Shown here one piece after another: positions 1-12,787 of a stretch of DNA of 64,000 bases. Below the pieces are notes generated by a model. The model did not search any database. It was not told where the DNA came from and saw only the letters and a list, made by a program, of their open reading frames with translations. Location of the stretch: assembly GCA_028752905.1 (NCBI GenBank), contig JAQNBH010000012.1:21231545-21295544 (forward strand), in the 5' to 3' direction. Position 1 is the stretch's first letter. Every line of letters starts with the position of its first letter. This DNA is from Cladorhizidae sp. MBARI D1340-BT2 (lineage: Eukaryota; Porifera; Demospongiae; Poecilosclerida; Cladorhizidae). Made by a program: the position numbers and the translations under genes.

Positions 1-79
1 AATGACAGTAAATGAGGTAAGATGACTTCTGCTGTAATAAACACTATGACATACATATCTGATAAAATTAAGTTAAATG

Positions 80-600
80 AGTTGTGCTGCTTATGGCGGA
101 GTGGGTGAGGGGAGGCCATAAATCAGTCCCTTCCTCCTCTGCCAACAATTCACTATGCATTTCAAAATGCACCCACACACTCCACCATCACCTGATTACT
201 CACACCCTCCACCTCCTTCCCAAGCAACAATGCCACCTTCCCCACAATCTCAAACTCCTCCAACCATATTCCAGCTCCCTCAATTCCATCCCAGCTCATT
301 CATTAACATTTTCTGTTCCCTTCCAAATTCATCACAGTCTGATAGAAAGTGCCCCACATCTTCCACTTCCTTCCTGTCACACAACACACATCTATCATCA
401 CTACACAGCCTACATCGCTTCTTGTCCTGCAATAGACCTGCTGACCCTGTCCTCAACCTAAACACCAACCTCACTCCCTCATATCCTGTAATGATCTTGT
501 ATACCTTTCTGCTCCATACCTTTTGCCAACCTATACCACTTCAAACTGCTCATACTGTCGACATCATCACATTTATTTCTCTTTACCTTCCATTGCCTCA
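80..600 (-). pseudogene. LINE (non-LTR retrotransposon) ORF2 C-terminal remnant
   Basis: The minus strand encodes a peptide (about 474 down to 280) with a cysteine-rich end: an FRLRTGSAGLL stretch, then CRLC, CVLC and VEDVGHFLSDC. This resembles the zinc-binding tail that follows the reverse transcriptase in several LINE clades. Recognisable sequence continues on both sides only in other frames: an SLKWYRLAKGMEQKG-like stretch upstream (about 510-570) and a WLEEFEIVGKVALLLGKEV stretch downstream (about 190-270). At least two frameshifts therefore interrupt it. No polymerase motif lies in the window. I infer a dead 5'-truncated copy; the clade is not assignable from this much. Confidence 0.5.
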
Positions 601-654
601 CTGACCCTAGCTCAGCATTCAGATCATATTTTATATATTCTTCCCACCACCATT

Positions 655-830
<176 letters not shown>

Positions 831-1214
831 TATAATCAGAAATTACGGGCTTTTATCATACAAAACCTTTTAATGCATGCAATTATGCAGCACAAGCAAC
901 ATAAATTAATTTTTTTTTTTTACATAATGAATATCCTGTAGCAGGTTAAAATAGCATTTCCCAAAGTAGTGTAAATGAGTCTGTGGTTGTCACTTAGGTT
1001 TTCATCCCAGGTGCTTACATTTTTCCAGTTGGGGGGGGGGGGGGCATGGGTCATAGGTCCTCCTCCAGGCTAGCAACAACAAACTCGACCCAGCTTACTG
1101 TCTGCTCAGGCTGCAGGTCAAAGCAGACTGAAATGTGACACAATTTGGTTTCTATCACTTGATGTGCATTTATGCAAACAAAATTAGTATTCTCAATGAA
1201 CTCTCAGTTGAATA

Positions 1215-1327
1215 AATCACCTTCTCAATCAACTTCGAATTGTATTCACTCAAAGTTTCATGAAGGCTAGAGCATCTAGGAGAAATGTGGAGTGAATTCA
1301 TTTAAGTTGATTATTGAGAAGGTGATT
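1215..1327. mobile_element. Family A element, short copy with inverted ends
   Basis: The ends AATCACCTTCTCAA and TTGAGAAGGTGATT are inverted, each followed inward by a TCAACTT-type and TTCACTC-type stretch. The centre holds one ATGAAGGCTAGAGCATCTAG unit. It belongs to the dispersed family described at 13744-13990, 49065-49870 and 57517-58110. No protein is encoded; it is non-autonomous. Confidence 0.65.
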
Positions 1328-1342
1328 ATAAATTATTATTAT

Positions 1343-1377
<35 letters not shown>

Positions 1378-1474
1378 ATAGTAGTAGTTATTATTATTAT
1401 TTATTATTATTGTTGTTGTTGTTGTAGTTGTATTATTTTAGTACTATTACTATTATTACTACTACTACTACTAC

Positions 1475-1520
<46 letters not shown>

Positions 1521-1645
1521 GTTATTATTATTAGTTATTATTGTTGTTGTTGTTGTTATTATTATTATTTTAGTACTACTAGTAGTACTACTACTATTAT
1601 TACTACTACATGTACTACTATTCTTACTACTACTACTACTACTAC

Positions 1646-1686
<41 letters not shown>

Positions 1687-1730
1687 TATTATTATTTATT
1701 ATATTATTATTATTATTATTATCTCAGCAT
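1328..1730. repeat. ATT/AGT/ACT microsatellite block
   Basis: Mixed trinucleotide repeats (ATT, GTA, GTT, ACT) fill the interval. They abut a family A element, as also happens at 48778-49065 and 56935-57240. The next 590 bp (1731-2320) contain two short TG runs (about 2130 and 2262) and no recognisable gene. Confidence 0.9.
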
Positions 1731-2321
1731 AGATTCATTGATGAGTTCATTTCCTTCTCTTTGCTCCGCTTAATGTTGATGTTGCACCTGTGATGTAATC
1801 CAAGTGACAGTCACCATGGAGGGACTGGAAGTGAGTTTGTAGATGTCGGCTATTATAGTTGCTTGACCAAGAATGACTTCAGGAATAGATATGTGCACAC
1901 ACATCAGTTTAGCTGTGGTTGGGTTTGACTGCATGCAATGCATATCTGAAATGTGGTTAGGCATTCCTTGCTGTTATGTACCTGGCCATTCACTGTGATG
2001 TCTCTGTGCTTGAGAAAGTCAAAGCATTTGCTGCCAGACTGGTCTCACAAGCATATCGGTAAAGTTGCTTTGATTGCCAGCTGGAGTGGCCTTCATTACG
2101 AGAGACGCTGGTCTTTTCATAAACAGTGTTGTGTGTGTGTGTGTGTGTGTGAAAGGATCTGATAAAGGAAACATCTCTAGTAGACCTGCAGCATGGAGAA
2201 GGGTCAAGGTTCATGTAATCAAATCCTTTGAACCATAATATAGTTGTATGTATATATGTGTGGGTGTGTGTGTGTGTGTTTTGGTCTAATCGTAATTTTT
2301 TTTTCATTTTCCCCTCTTAGT

Positions 2322-2560
2322 CCCTCTATCTCCCTGCCAAAGAAACCTCTATTGGGCCCAGCAAAAGAAACCTCTATTAGTCCATCTATCTCACTGCCAA
2401 AGAAACCTCTATTGGGCCCTCTTCTCCCAGCAAAAGAAACCTCTATTAGGTCCTCCCCATAAAAGAAACCTCTATTAGGCCCTCTATCCCCCCGCAATAT
2501 TAATCCCTCTATTGGGCCCTCTCTCTCTGAAAAATAAACCTCTATAGGACCCTCTCTCCC
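2322..2560. repeat. Short minisatellite (AAAGAAACCTCTATT unit)
   Basis: Irregular tandem copies of a unit containing AAAGAAACCTCTATTGGGCC separated by pyrimidine-rich spacers, about seven copies. No gene is seen from here to 2880. Confidence 0.75.
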
Positions 2561-2880
2561 TGTAAAGGAGATCTGGAAATCCTTATGGAATGTAAAGTCA
2601 TTAAGCTAGGAAGTTCATGTCTAATTATAGGCACTTGCAGTTGCCACCACTTCACATACATATGCTTTGTGCTCATGCTGACCCTGCAATATTTATATTT
2701 GAGGGGGTCACGTCACGTAATGCTGGGTATGTGTTGTAGGAGTACATTCTTGTTACCGTAAGCCTCTCTCATACAATTCTTTCTTATGGGCCGGCATAGC
2801 CTTTCACAAAGTAATTTTACACACATACACATACACACACACACAACTCACAACTCACAAGATCATTAGAATATCTTATT

Positions 2881-3560
2881 CCAGGCCATATCCTAGCCTT
2901 GTCCCTCTCTTAGCCCCCCAAACCACTATTAACTCCGGCCCTGGCCCTATAATATACCTTATACCTTAGCCCAAGTCGCCCTGGTCCCTGGTCCTGGTCC
3001 CAAACCATAATCTTAACCCCAGCTCTGGCAAAATTTACAGTAGCCCAAGCCAAGCCCTGGTCCTGGACAACCATAACCTAGCTCTACCCCTAAAAATGTA
3101 CCCTAGCCTAAGCCACAACACACAAAATCATCAGAAGCAATACCCAGCCCCTAGCCCTGGTCCTTATCCCCAAACAATAACCTTAGCCCTAGCACTAAAA
3201 TATACCCTAGCCCAAGCCATACCCTGCCCCTAAACTTGTTCTTAGCCCTGGTCCTTACCCCCAAACCATAACCTTATCCCCAGGCAGTGGCTCTAAAATA
3301 TACCCTAGCCCAAGCCATACCCTAGCCCTGGTCCTGGGACAACCATAACCTTAGCCCCAGCTCTGCCCCCCAAAATATACCCTAGCCCAAGCCATACCCT
3401 GCCCCTAGACTGGTTCATAGCCCTGGTCCTTACCCCCAAACCATAACCTTATCCCCAGGCACTGGCTCTAAAATATACCCTACCCCAAGCCATACCCTAC
3501 CCCTACCTTATGACCCTGGTCTTTGCCCCAAAACATAACTCCAGCCCTTCTAAAATATAG
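2881..3560. repeat. Degenerate CCCTAGCCC-rich minisatellite
   Basis: Imprecise tandem copies of a roughly 100-bp motif containing CCCTAGCCCAAGCCATACCC, CCCTGGTCC and AACCATAACCTTA, with strong strand bias (C/A-rich on plus). It is old and diverged compared with the arrays at 5085 and 7400. Confidence 0.75.
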
Positions 3561-3733
3561 AACCCAAGCACAACATTTGAGCCACTACTGGATCAACCTA
3601 CCACCACTGAATTTCCAGATGCCCCTGAGAAAATATTGTGGCTCTACTTACAGGTTTCCCCCTTATATTGGCTAATGTCAACATGAATTATACATGCCAG
3701 ACAGACTGGCAGACAACCAGCTGGCCACACTAA

Positions 3734-3918
3734 AGGCTGGTTCACAACACGCTGCTGGCTGCTGGCTGAGACGCTGGCTGAGCGTTGCATTGCAGTGCGG
3801 TCAATTGACATTTGACCCAAGTGCCATGGACATGCGATGTTCTGATTGGTCCGATGCTGCTGTTTCAGACGCTGGATTAGCAATGTAGCTCGGCCAATGT
3901 CATGTTGTGAACCAGCCT
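3734..3918. mobile_element. 185-bp MITE with 16-bp inverted ends
   Basis: Left end AGGCTGGTTCACAACA and right end TGTTGTGAACCAGCCT are exact reverse complements. TAA lies next to the left end and AA(G) next to the right, so a 3-bp TWA target site of the PIF/Harbinger type is possible but not exact. The interior is GC-rich (GCTGGCTG repeats) and non-coding. Superfamily assignment is an inference. Confidence 0.65.
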
Positions 3919-5084
3919 AAGACCCCAAGATTGGCAGAGTGTTAATGACACCACACCATCACTATGTACACTGCTAGCTTCCTCTCCAGGAGCTGTTCAA
4001 GTGAGCGCTATTTATCCCACCTGCCCATGGTTGAAGAAGGCTCAAGTGCTGTGTGTTGTCTGAACTGAAGCATCGTGGGAGCTTCTCTTGTCACCTCATG
4101 TCACCTCATGTCACAGAAAAATAAGGAACACACACACACATATACATACAAAACAAACAAACAAACACATCAAAGAGATTCCTTTAAATTTAAAACAGCA
4201 TTACTGCAATCGAAAAGGCAATTATATCTCTGGATCATCAGGTGTAAAAAGAAAATATAAGCAACTATCGCTTTGTCTATGTCACGATTGAGCTGTCTAC
4301 ACAAAGCTCGAGTTGGCCGTGCCATTTATTAGCTCCCAAAAATCCCTTGTGTACAACCTATTTAACTTGTCAATGTTGTGGACTCTTCTCTGCTTCAATC
4401 TCTTGACTTGGCTCTGTCTGACTCGCCTCCCAATTCAAAATGATGTGGCTGAGGCTCTGCTTCAACATTTTAATATTGCTTGGTTGTTAGTCTTTCCTCG
4501 TGTAGAACCAGTGGACAATAGTCTGACTGATGCCCAGCAGAGAGTCCGTTATAACAGCAATGCCAGAGCTTCAGGCATTAACTAGCAGAAAGTGTTTGTG
4601 ACAATTCTGAGGCCAAAGAGATTTCACAGTGAGAAGCACTTCACATAGAGGAGTAGTCTTGAACCCTGTGGTCATCCTGAGACAATAATTATAATAAAAT
4701 TCTGACAGGTTGAGGTATTAATTATGTGTTGATTTAGTCTTGTTGACACCTCTGTGCTGCCAGTCAGTTCTGGAGCACTTAGTGAAGCTCTGAGCCAGAG
4801 AAAACAACAGTTGCCATAGGTTACACGTTTCTCGGTCGGGTTTGCAGGTGACACAACTCTCACTAGTCATGAGTGCCGAAATTCGACAACTTTCATTGTG
4901 ATCCTAAATCCATAGTTGCATCGAGCATTTGGAAGAGGTGCCAGTTCTGTGCATGCAAGGTGTTAAAAATAACACCACTAAAAGCCTTGAAATGTTAGTG
5001 TGGCCTCCAAATAGTGGACATGCATTTCCCCCCCATCATGTAGTCACATGATCGAGAGGAGTAGGGTACTTGGCTCCACCACCT
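3919..5084. other. Unannotated single-copy-looking stretch
   Basis: No repeat array and no protein-like frame that I recognise. A 90-codon open frame at 4313-4585 has no family resemblance and no splice context that makes it convincing. Confidence 0.5.
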
Positions 5085-6077
5085 TACTGGACTATCCTGG
5101 TGGTGTCCTGGAAGTTGCCTCCTGACCTGTTAACAGCCTGGTGGTGTCCTGGAAGTTCCCTCCTGACCTGTTAACAGCCTGGCAGTGTCCTGGAAGTTGC
5201 CTCCTGACCTGTTAACAGCCTGGTGGTGTCCTGTAAGTTGCCTCCTGACCTGTTAACAACCTGGCAGTGTCCTGGAAGTTGCCTCCTGACCTGTTAACAG
5301 CCTGGTGGTGTCCTGGAAGTTGCCTCCTGACCTGTTAACAGCCTGGTGGTGTCCTGGAAGTTGCCTCCTGACCTGTTAACAGCCTGGTGGTGTCCTGGAA
5401 GTTGCCTCCTGACCTGTTAACAGCCTGGTGGCGTCCTGGAAGTTGCCTCCTGACCTGTTAACAACCTGGCAGTGTCCTGGAAGTTGCCTCCTGACCTGTT
5501 AACAGCCTGGCAGTGTCCTGGAAGTTGCCTCCTGACCTGTTAACAGCCTGGTGGTGTCCTGGAAGTTGCCTCCTGACCTGTTAACAGCCTGGTGGTGTCC
5601 TGGAAGTTGCCTCCTGACCTGTTAACAACCTGGCAGTGTACTGGAAGTTGCTTACTGACCTGTTAACAGCCTGGTGGTGTCCTGGAAGTTGCCTCCTGAC
5701 CTGTTAACAGCCTGGTGGTGTCCTGGAAGTTGCCTCCTGACCTGTTAACAGCCTGGTGGTGTCCTGGAAGTTGCCTCCTGACCTGTTAACAGCCTGGTGG
5801 TGTCCTGGAAGTTGCCTCCTGACCTGTTAACAGCCTGGTGGTGTCCTGGAAGTTGCCTCCTGACCTGTTAACATCCTGGCAGTGTCCTGGAAGTTGCCTC
5901 CTGACCTGTTAACAGCCTGGTGGTGTCCTGGAAGTTGCCTCCTGACCTGTTAACAGCCTGGTGGTGTCCTGGAAGTTGCCTCCTGACCTGTTAACAGCCT
6001 GGTGGTGTCCTGGAAGTTGCCTCCTGACCTGTTAACAGCCTGGTGGTGTCCTGGAAGTTGCCTCCTGACCTGTTAAC
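5085..6077. repeat. 41-bp satellite, about 24 copies
   Basis: The unit reads CCTGGTGGTGTCCTGGAAGT followed by TGCCTCCTGACCTGTTAACAG. Copies are nearly identical, with a recurrent GGCAGTG variant in place of GGTGGTG. Low divergence suggests recent expansion or active homogenisation. Because 41 is not a multiple of 3 no long frame stays open. The 430 bp that follow (6078-6510) show no gene. Confidence 0.95.
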
Positions 6078-6509
6078 TGTGGTAGTTCAAATCTTGTGAA
6101 ATAAATGTAAAAAGTGGTGTTGGTAGGTAATTAGGAGGGGAATGGTTGGGAACTAAAACAGAAAATGATAGGCCACACATGAGAACATAATTTTCCCCAG
6201 CCGTTCCCATTTTATTCTTAGTTATGCTCGCCTTTATGTCCCCTTAGTAACCTCCGACTTTCAGTCAAGTGATTATTTAATGCACGTGCTTCTAGGCACA
6301 CCTAGCTGAGAGGATTAGCATGTAATTAGTAACTCTGAACATATTAGTATCACACTATCTCTCTCTCTCTCTCTCTCTGCTAACATTATATTGATGTGAT
6401 GCAGTTTATACTGGAATAGCAAGAAGTATGTGGGTGTTTTTTTGTCGACATAATTTCCCAGCCCTGGAATGCTCACCACAAACGACTGTGCCTCTGCCTC
6501 CACCATTAA

Positions 6510-9060
6510 TGGTGGCTATTAGTCTCCTCACAAACCACATTACCTACAGAGCAGCTACTAGGCTCCCCACAAACTGTTGGCACCTCCACCAGTATCAGTA
6601 GCTATTAGGCTCCCACAAACTGCAAAACCCTCACCAGTATCAGTGGATACTAGGCTCCCCACAAACTGCAGAGCCTCCACCAGTACCAGGCTCCCCACAA
6701 ATTGCAAACCCCCACTAGTATCAGTAGCTACTAGGCTCCCCACAAACTGGGAGTCCAGTACCAGCAGCTACTAGGCTACCAAGAAACTGTTGGCACCTCC
6801 ACCAGTATCAGTGGGTACTGGGCTCCCCACAAACTGTTGACACCACCACCAGTATCAGTGGCTACTAGGCTCGGGAGCCCAGTACCAGCAGCTACTAGGC
6901 TACCAAGAAATTGTTGGCATCTCCACCAGTATCAGTGGCTACTGGGCTCCACACAAACTGTTGACACCACCACCAGTATCAGAGGCTACTAGGCTCCCCA
7001 CAAACTGTGAGTCTCCACCAGTAGACTGCCCACAAACTGGAGCCTCCACCAATACCAGCAGCTGCTAGGCTCAATTGCTAGCCCCCACCAGTATCAGTGG
7101 CTACTAGGCTGCCCACAAACTGTGAGCCTCCACCAGTACCAACAGCTACTATGCACCCCACAAAAAATTGCTAGTCCCCACCAGTATCAGTGGCGACTAG
7201 GCTCCCCACAAACTGTGAGTCTCCACCAGTACCAGTAGCTACTTGGCTCCCCACAAATGGCTAGCCTCCACCAGTATCAGTGGCTACTAGGCTCCCCACA
7301 AACTGTGAGCCTCCACCAGTACCCTCCACCAGTACCAGCAGCTACTTGGCTCCCCACAAATTGCTAGCCTCCACCAGTATCAGTGGCAACTAGGCTCCCC
7401 ACAAACTGTGAGCCTCCACCAGTACCAGCAGCTACTTGGCTCCCCACAAATGGCTAGCCTCCACCAGTATCAGTGGCAACTAGGCTCCCCACAAACTGTG
7501 AGCCTCCACCAGTACCAGCAGCTACTTGGCTCCCCACAAATTGCTAGCCTCCACCAGTATCAGTGGCTACTAGGCTCCCCACAAACTGTGAGCCTCCACC
7601 AGTACCAGCAGCTACTTGTCTCCCCACAAATTGCTAGCCTCCACCAGTATCAGTGGCAACTAGGCTCCCCACAAACTGTGAGCCTCCACCAGTACCAGCA
7701 GCTACTTGGCTCCCCACAAATTGCTAGCCTCCACCAGTATCAGTGGCAACTAGGCTCCCCACAAACTATGAGTCTCCACCAGTACCAGCAGCTACTTGGC
7801 TCCCCACAAATGGCTAGCCTCCACCAGTATCAGTGGCAACTAGGCTCCCCACAAACTGTGAGCCTCCACCAGTACCAGCAGCTACTTGGCTCCCCACAAA
7901 TGGCTAGCCTCCACCAGTATCAGTGGCTACTAGGCTCCCCACAAACTGTGAGCCTCCACCAGTACCAGCAGCTACTTGGCTCCCCACAAATTGCTAGCCT
8001 CCACCAGTATCAGTGGCAACTAGGCTCCCCACAAACTGTGAGCCTCCACCAGTACAAGCAGCTACTTGGCTCCCCACAAATGGCTAGCCTCCACCAGTAT
8101 CAGTGGCTACTAGGCTCCCCACAAACTGTGAGCCTCCACCAGTATCAGTGGCTACTAGGCTCCCCACAAACTGTGAGCCTCCACCAGTACCAGCAGCTAC
8201 TTGGCTCCCCACAAATTGCTAGCCTCCACCAGTATCAGTGGCAACTAGGCTCCCCACAAACTGTGAGCCTCCACCAGTACCAGCAGCTACTTGGCTCCCC
8301 ACAAATTGCTAGCCTCCACCAGTATCAGTGGCAACTAGGCTCCCCACAAACTGTGAGTCTCCACCAGTACCAGCAGCTACTTGGCTCCCCACAAATGGCT
8401 AGCCTCCACCAGTATCAGTGGCAACTAGGCCCCCCACAAACTGTGAGCCTCCACCAGTACCAGCAGCTACTTGGCTCCCCACAAATTGCTAGCCTCCACC
8501 AGTATCAGTGGCAACTAGGCTCCCCACAAACTGTGAGCCTCCACCAGTACCAGCAGCTACTTGGCTCCCCACAAATTGCTAGCCTCCACCAGTACCAGCA
8601 GCTACTTGGCTCCCCACAAATTGCTAGCCTCCACCAGTATCAGTGGCAACTAGGCTCCCCACAAACTGTGAGCCTCCACCAGTACCAGCAGCTACTTGGC
8701 TCCCCACAAATTGCTAGCCTCCATCAGTATCAGTGGCAACTAGGCTCCCCACAAACTGTGAGCCTCCACCAGTACCAGCAGCTACTTGGCTCCCCACAAA
8801 TTGCTAGCCTCCACCAGTATCAGTGGCAACTAGGCTCCCCACAAACTGTGAGCCTCCACCAGTACCAGCAGCTACTGGGCTCCCCACAAATTGCTAGCCT
8901 CCACCAGTATCAGAAACTGTGAGCCTCCACCAGTACCAGCAGCTACTTGGCTCCCCACAAATTGCTAGCCTCCACCAGTATCAGTGGCTACTAGGCTCCC
9001 CACAAACTGCCGGCGTCTTCACCAGTACCAGAGACTACTCACACACAAACTATAGGTGTC
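6510..9060. repeat. 45-bp satellite with 90-bp dimeric higher-order unit
   Basis: Two 45-bp monomer types alternate: one with CAGTATCAGTGGCAACTAGG and one with CAGTACCAGCAGCTACTTGG, both followed by CTCCCCACAAA. The left part (6510-7320) is degenerate and the centre (7400-8930) is almost perfect, as expected when turnover is strongest in the middle. The period is a multiple of 3, so a 504-codon frame (7408-8922) stays open by arithmetic; it encodes SLHQYQQLLGSPQIA-type repeats and lacks any flanking coding evidence. Confidence 0.95.
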
Positions 9061-9580
9061 TCTACCACTAAGCAGCTACTTAGCTCTTCACGACCGCCCC
9101 CCCCCCCCCACCAATACCAGCTGCAAGCCTCATGTAGGTCCAGGATTGGTATTGGTTACCAAGTTCAATTTGTGCGCTGACAGGTGGAGCGAGAATGATT
9201 GATGGCAGATTTGAACAATGACAGCTTACTAGGGAGAATTGACACAAAAAGTGTGGTACTATCATCTGTCTCTGGCATAGCTGGCATTGTCTTGGTGGTC
9301 AGCAGGTGTTGAAATAGAAGGCTGGTATCCAACCACCAGCACCCCATGCTTGCCAGCTGCAGGGCCAACTCTCCCCAAGACACATGTTTTAGACAGATGT
9401 CACACCAACCTAATTAACATCTCCTACTACTCTGGTCAGAATGTGGTGCAAACCATCCTGTGGGCATCATCAGAAACTCTTAGCTTATATTACATATTTA
9501 GTTAGTGCTTTGCACACTAATAAGAGACATGTCTTGCCAACCTGCCTTGCCCAAGATGTGGGTAGAATCTGCAGGGCATT

Positions 9581-9623
<43 letters not shown>

Positions 9624-9726
9624 GCACACACTCACTCACTCGCTCACAACACGATAGGATTTGAGCAAAAGGGTCTATTGTTATTGTTGAGATGATACCT
9701 GGTCAAAGAACACAAGAATACCTATA

Positions 9727-9852
9727 GAATGGAATTTGAGTCAGCTCTTAAATCCATCCCAAACAAGAGATATGAAAGTCTGAAGACAATGGCTGAGCAT
9801 TAGTAGGTACAGAAAGCTCTGCATGCATTCGAACAATTAGTTTTCTATACAT
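9727..9852 (+). mobile_element. Family B dispersed repeat, copy 1
   Basis: Begins AGAATGGAATTTGAGTCAGC and contains GGCTGAGCATTAGTAGGTAC followed by AACAATTAGTTTTC. The same ordered blocks occur at 22148-22280, partly at 46636-46720, and in inverse orientation, tandemly expanded, at 50930-51440. Non-coding. The flanks 9061-9726 contain a CA microsatellite near 9587 and otherwise nothing recognised. Confidence 0.65.
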
Positions 9853-9857
9853 TGTTT

Positions 9858-10146
9858 CTTGTGTGTGTGTACATGTGTGTGGTGTGTGTGTGTATACATG
9901 TGTTGTGTATATGTGTGGTGTGTGTGTATACATGTGTGGTGTGTGTGTATATACATGTGTTGTGTATGTGTGTGGTGTGTGTGTGTGTATACATGTGTTG
10001 TGTGGTGTGTGTGTGTATATACATGTGTGTGGTGTGTGTGTGTATACATGTGTTGTGTATGTGTGTGGTGTGTGTGTATACATGTGTTGTGTATGTGTGT
10101 GGTGTGTGTGTATACATGTGTATGTGTGTGGTGTGTGTGTGCGCGC
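9858..10146. repeat. TG-rich minisatellite
   Basis: Tandem units combining GTGTGTGTGTATACATGTGT and TGTGTATGTGTGTGG, roughly 25 bp. Alternating purine-pyrimidine content makes it potential Z-DNA. Open frames on both strands are Cys/Val or His/Thr repeats and are artefacts. 10147-11283 shows no recognisable gene. Confidence 0.9.
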
Positions 10147-11055
10147 ATAAAGCGATCCTGAGGTAGGGTTTTCCCCTCCAACTAATGCTGCCAGATATCT
10201 GAATAATATTTTGTATGCATTATTGAATCATCTCCGTCTCCCGCCGTGCCAATATGCTAAATGGTTGGGTCATTGTTATCATCCAGGTTCCCAGTTTAAC
10301 CTCCCAGCTATAATATGTCAACACAAGTTTACTTAGCCATAAATAGTATAGAAATGTGGTCAGAATGAACCAATGGGGTTTACTATGTTTGGACTGGGCC
10401 GATCACACTTGCATGTAGTAGCAAATGTCACTAGGAATGCTATTAGGCTCCTACTAATGGTGATGATGCTTAAGTGAGTGTGAAGTGCATAGATAATTTA
10501 TTTTGCCTTAATTATATTTTTATTGTGCCACTGATTATTGACAGCACTTGTCGATTAACCACTCCCATTATAATCCAATACTCTCACAGCTGGTGACCCA
10601 CTTAGAGTTCACACTCTGCTTGTGCAGGGGGAGGTTGTGAAGGAAGGTTGGCCAACACGTCCCAATCCTTCTGTATGCAGCGGACGGCTGTAAGTTCAAC
10701 TAGTCAAACAGCATTTCAACGCCATGACAAATTGGGTTATGATAATTGTTATTGTGGGATAATGAATCAAAATGAGCTGTATGTAGTTTAAAGTACTCTT
10801 GTCATTAACTGGTTTGGCATTAAGCATGTGCTTGAGAGCCTGGATAGTTTCAGAACTTGTGCGGCTGGATACCTGAAGTAGGACTGCAATTTCCTGTAAT
10901 TTAGAGTGACCTCTTTGTATGGACTTAGCCTATTGCGACTGCTGATTGGCTTTGAGCTATTGGGATGGCGAGTAAATTCAATAAACAAGCCCCAGGAATA
11001 TTTTGCAGTGATATATTTTCCTAATAAGAGGGAATTTCATGATTCTTTTGATTTG

Positions 11056-11090
<35 letters not shown>

Positions 11091-11283
11091 GACTGACAAC
11101 TAGACATATTTTCCTGGTAGATAATAATCCTGTTTTGGTTGACTCATTCAGTCCACCTTGTCCTCTGAACCCCGGAACCCCGGAGTAGCAATTCGTGTTC
11201 TTTTTAGTTTTCCATTGTTCTCATCTTTTTTTGCTTCCTGTCAACTTTTATTGGCGTCTACAAGTACTTCTTTCCTAACCTGC

Positions 11284-12300
11284 CTCAACCCAGTGTGGTA
11301 TTAATTAGTCAAGTGTGTGTTCCCATAGAGCAACTGTCCACCTACTTCAACCTACCTCAACCCAGTGTGATGTTGGTCCAGTGTGTGTCCCCATAGAGCT
11401 ATTGTCCACCTACCTCAACCCAGTGTGGTGTTGGTCCAGTGTTTGTCCCCATAGAGCTATTGTCAACCTACTTCAACCTGCCTCCACCCAGTGTGGTGTT
11501 GGTCCAGTATGTGTCCTATTGTCAACCTACTTCAACCTGCCTCCACCCAGTGTGGTGTTGGTCCAGTGTGTGTCCCCATAGAGATATTGTCAACCTACTT
11601 CAACCTGCCTCCACCCAGTGTGGTGTTGGTCCAGTGTGTGTCCCATAGCTATTTTCAACCTGACTCAACCGAGTGTGGTGTTGGTCCAGTGTGTGTCCCC
11701 ATAGAGCTATTATCAACCTACTTCAACCTGCCTCAACCAAGTGTGGTGTTGGTCCAGTGTGTGTCCCCATAGAGCTATTATCAACCTACTTCAACCTGCC
11801 TCAACCGAGTGTGGTGTTGGTCCAGTGTGTGTCCCCATAGAGCTATTTTCAACCTGCCTCAAGCCTGTGTGATGTTGGTCCAGTGTGTGTCCCCATAGAG
11901 CTATTGTCAACACACTTCAACCTGCCTCAACCCAGTGTGGTGTTGGTCCAGTGTGTGTCCCCATAGAGCTATTGTCAACCTACTTCAACCTGCCTCAACC
12001 CAGTGTGGTGTTGGTCCAGTGTGTGTCCCCATAGAGCTATTATCAACTTACTTCAACCCGAGTGTGGTGTTGGTCCAGTGTGTGTCCCCATAGAGCTATT
12101 ATCAACCTACTTCAACCCGAGTGTGGTGTTGGTCCAGTGTGTGTCCCCATAGAGCTATTATCAACCTACTTCAACCCGAGTGTGGTGTTGGTCCAGTGTG
12201 TGTCCCCGTAGAGCTATTGTCAACCTACTTCAACCTGCCTCAAGCCTGTGTGATGTTGGTCCAGTGTGTGTCCCCATATACTTCAACGTGCATCAAACCG
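11284..12300. repeat. About 67-bp minisatellite, roughly 15 copies
   Basis: The unit contains GTGTGGTGTTGGTCCAGTGT, GTCCCCATAGAGCTATTGTC and AACCTACTTCAACCTG. Unit length varies by loss or gain of the TCAACC part. 12301-12787 holds nothing recognised beyond short TG runs. Confidence 0.92.
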
Positions 12301-12787
12301 GCCCACATAATGGAAACCTGCTATAGAAGTTTGAAATTCACACTGAATCTACATAAATAAGTGTTTTCTGCTTTAGAGCTGCAAGGCCTCCACATGGTTC
12401 ATTAGAATTGTAGCCATAACTATGCCCAAGATACATGCACCCAGAGAGGGGACTTCATAAATTCACGAGGTCACTAGATTCAAAATATCTTAAATGGATT
12501 TGAGATGGTCACGATTGAGTGTGTGTGCGTGTGTGTGTTTGCATGGAAATCTGCTAATGATGTGTAAATTTGTTTTGATTGAAGTGATGAATATCAAAAA
12601 TCACCTTCTGCTTCCCTATGCAACACAGACCCAAACAAAGTTTACTAACATTTTGAATCTCGTAAACTTGTGTGGCACATGCACCTACCTTTGGTGTGTG
12701 TATATGTATAGCTACGTCCATAATTGGAGTCCCAAGAGACGCATGTAGAGCTATTAGAAGTAAATAAGGAAAACTTAATAAACCAAT

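Noticed and set aside
155..604. 149-codon ORF on plus at the left edge
   Set aside because: It is the opposite strand of the LINE remnant and a C/T-rich stretch; no family resemblance.
5085..6077. CRISPR-like appearance of the 41-bp repeats
   Set aside because: Units are contiguous with no spacers, and the genome is animal. The same applies to the 63-bp and 65-bp arrays.
7408..8922. 504-codon ORF of SLHQYQQLLGSPQ repeats
   Set aside because: It stays open only because the satellite period (45 bp) is divisible by 3. There is no signal peptide, splice context or unique coding flank. Kept as a repeat and mentioned as a check in the findings.
10930..10990. Similarity between 10930-10990 and 58805-58860 (AAATTCAATAAACAAGCCCC against AAATTCCATAAACAAGACCC)
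   Set aside because: The match is short and gapped, with no defined ends; it may be another old repeat but is too weak to list.
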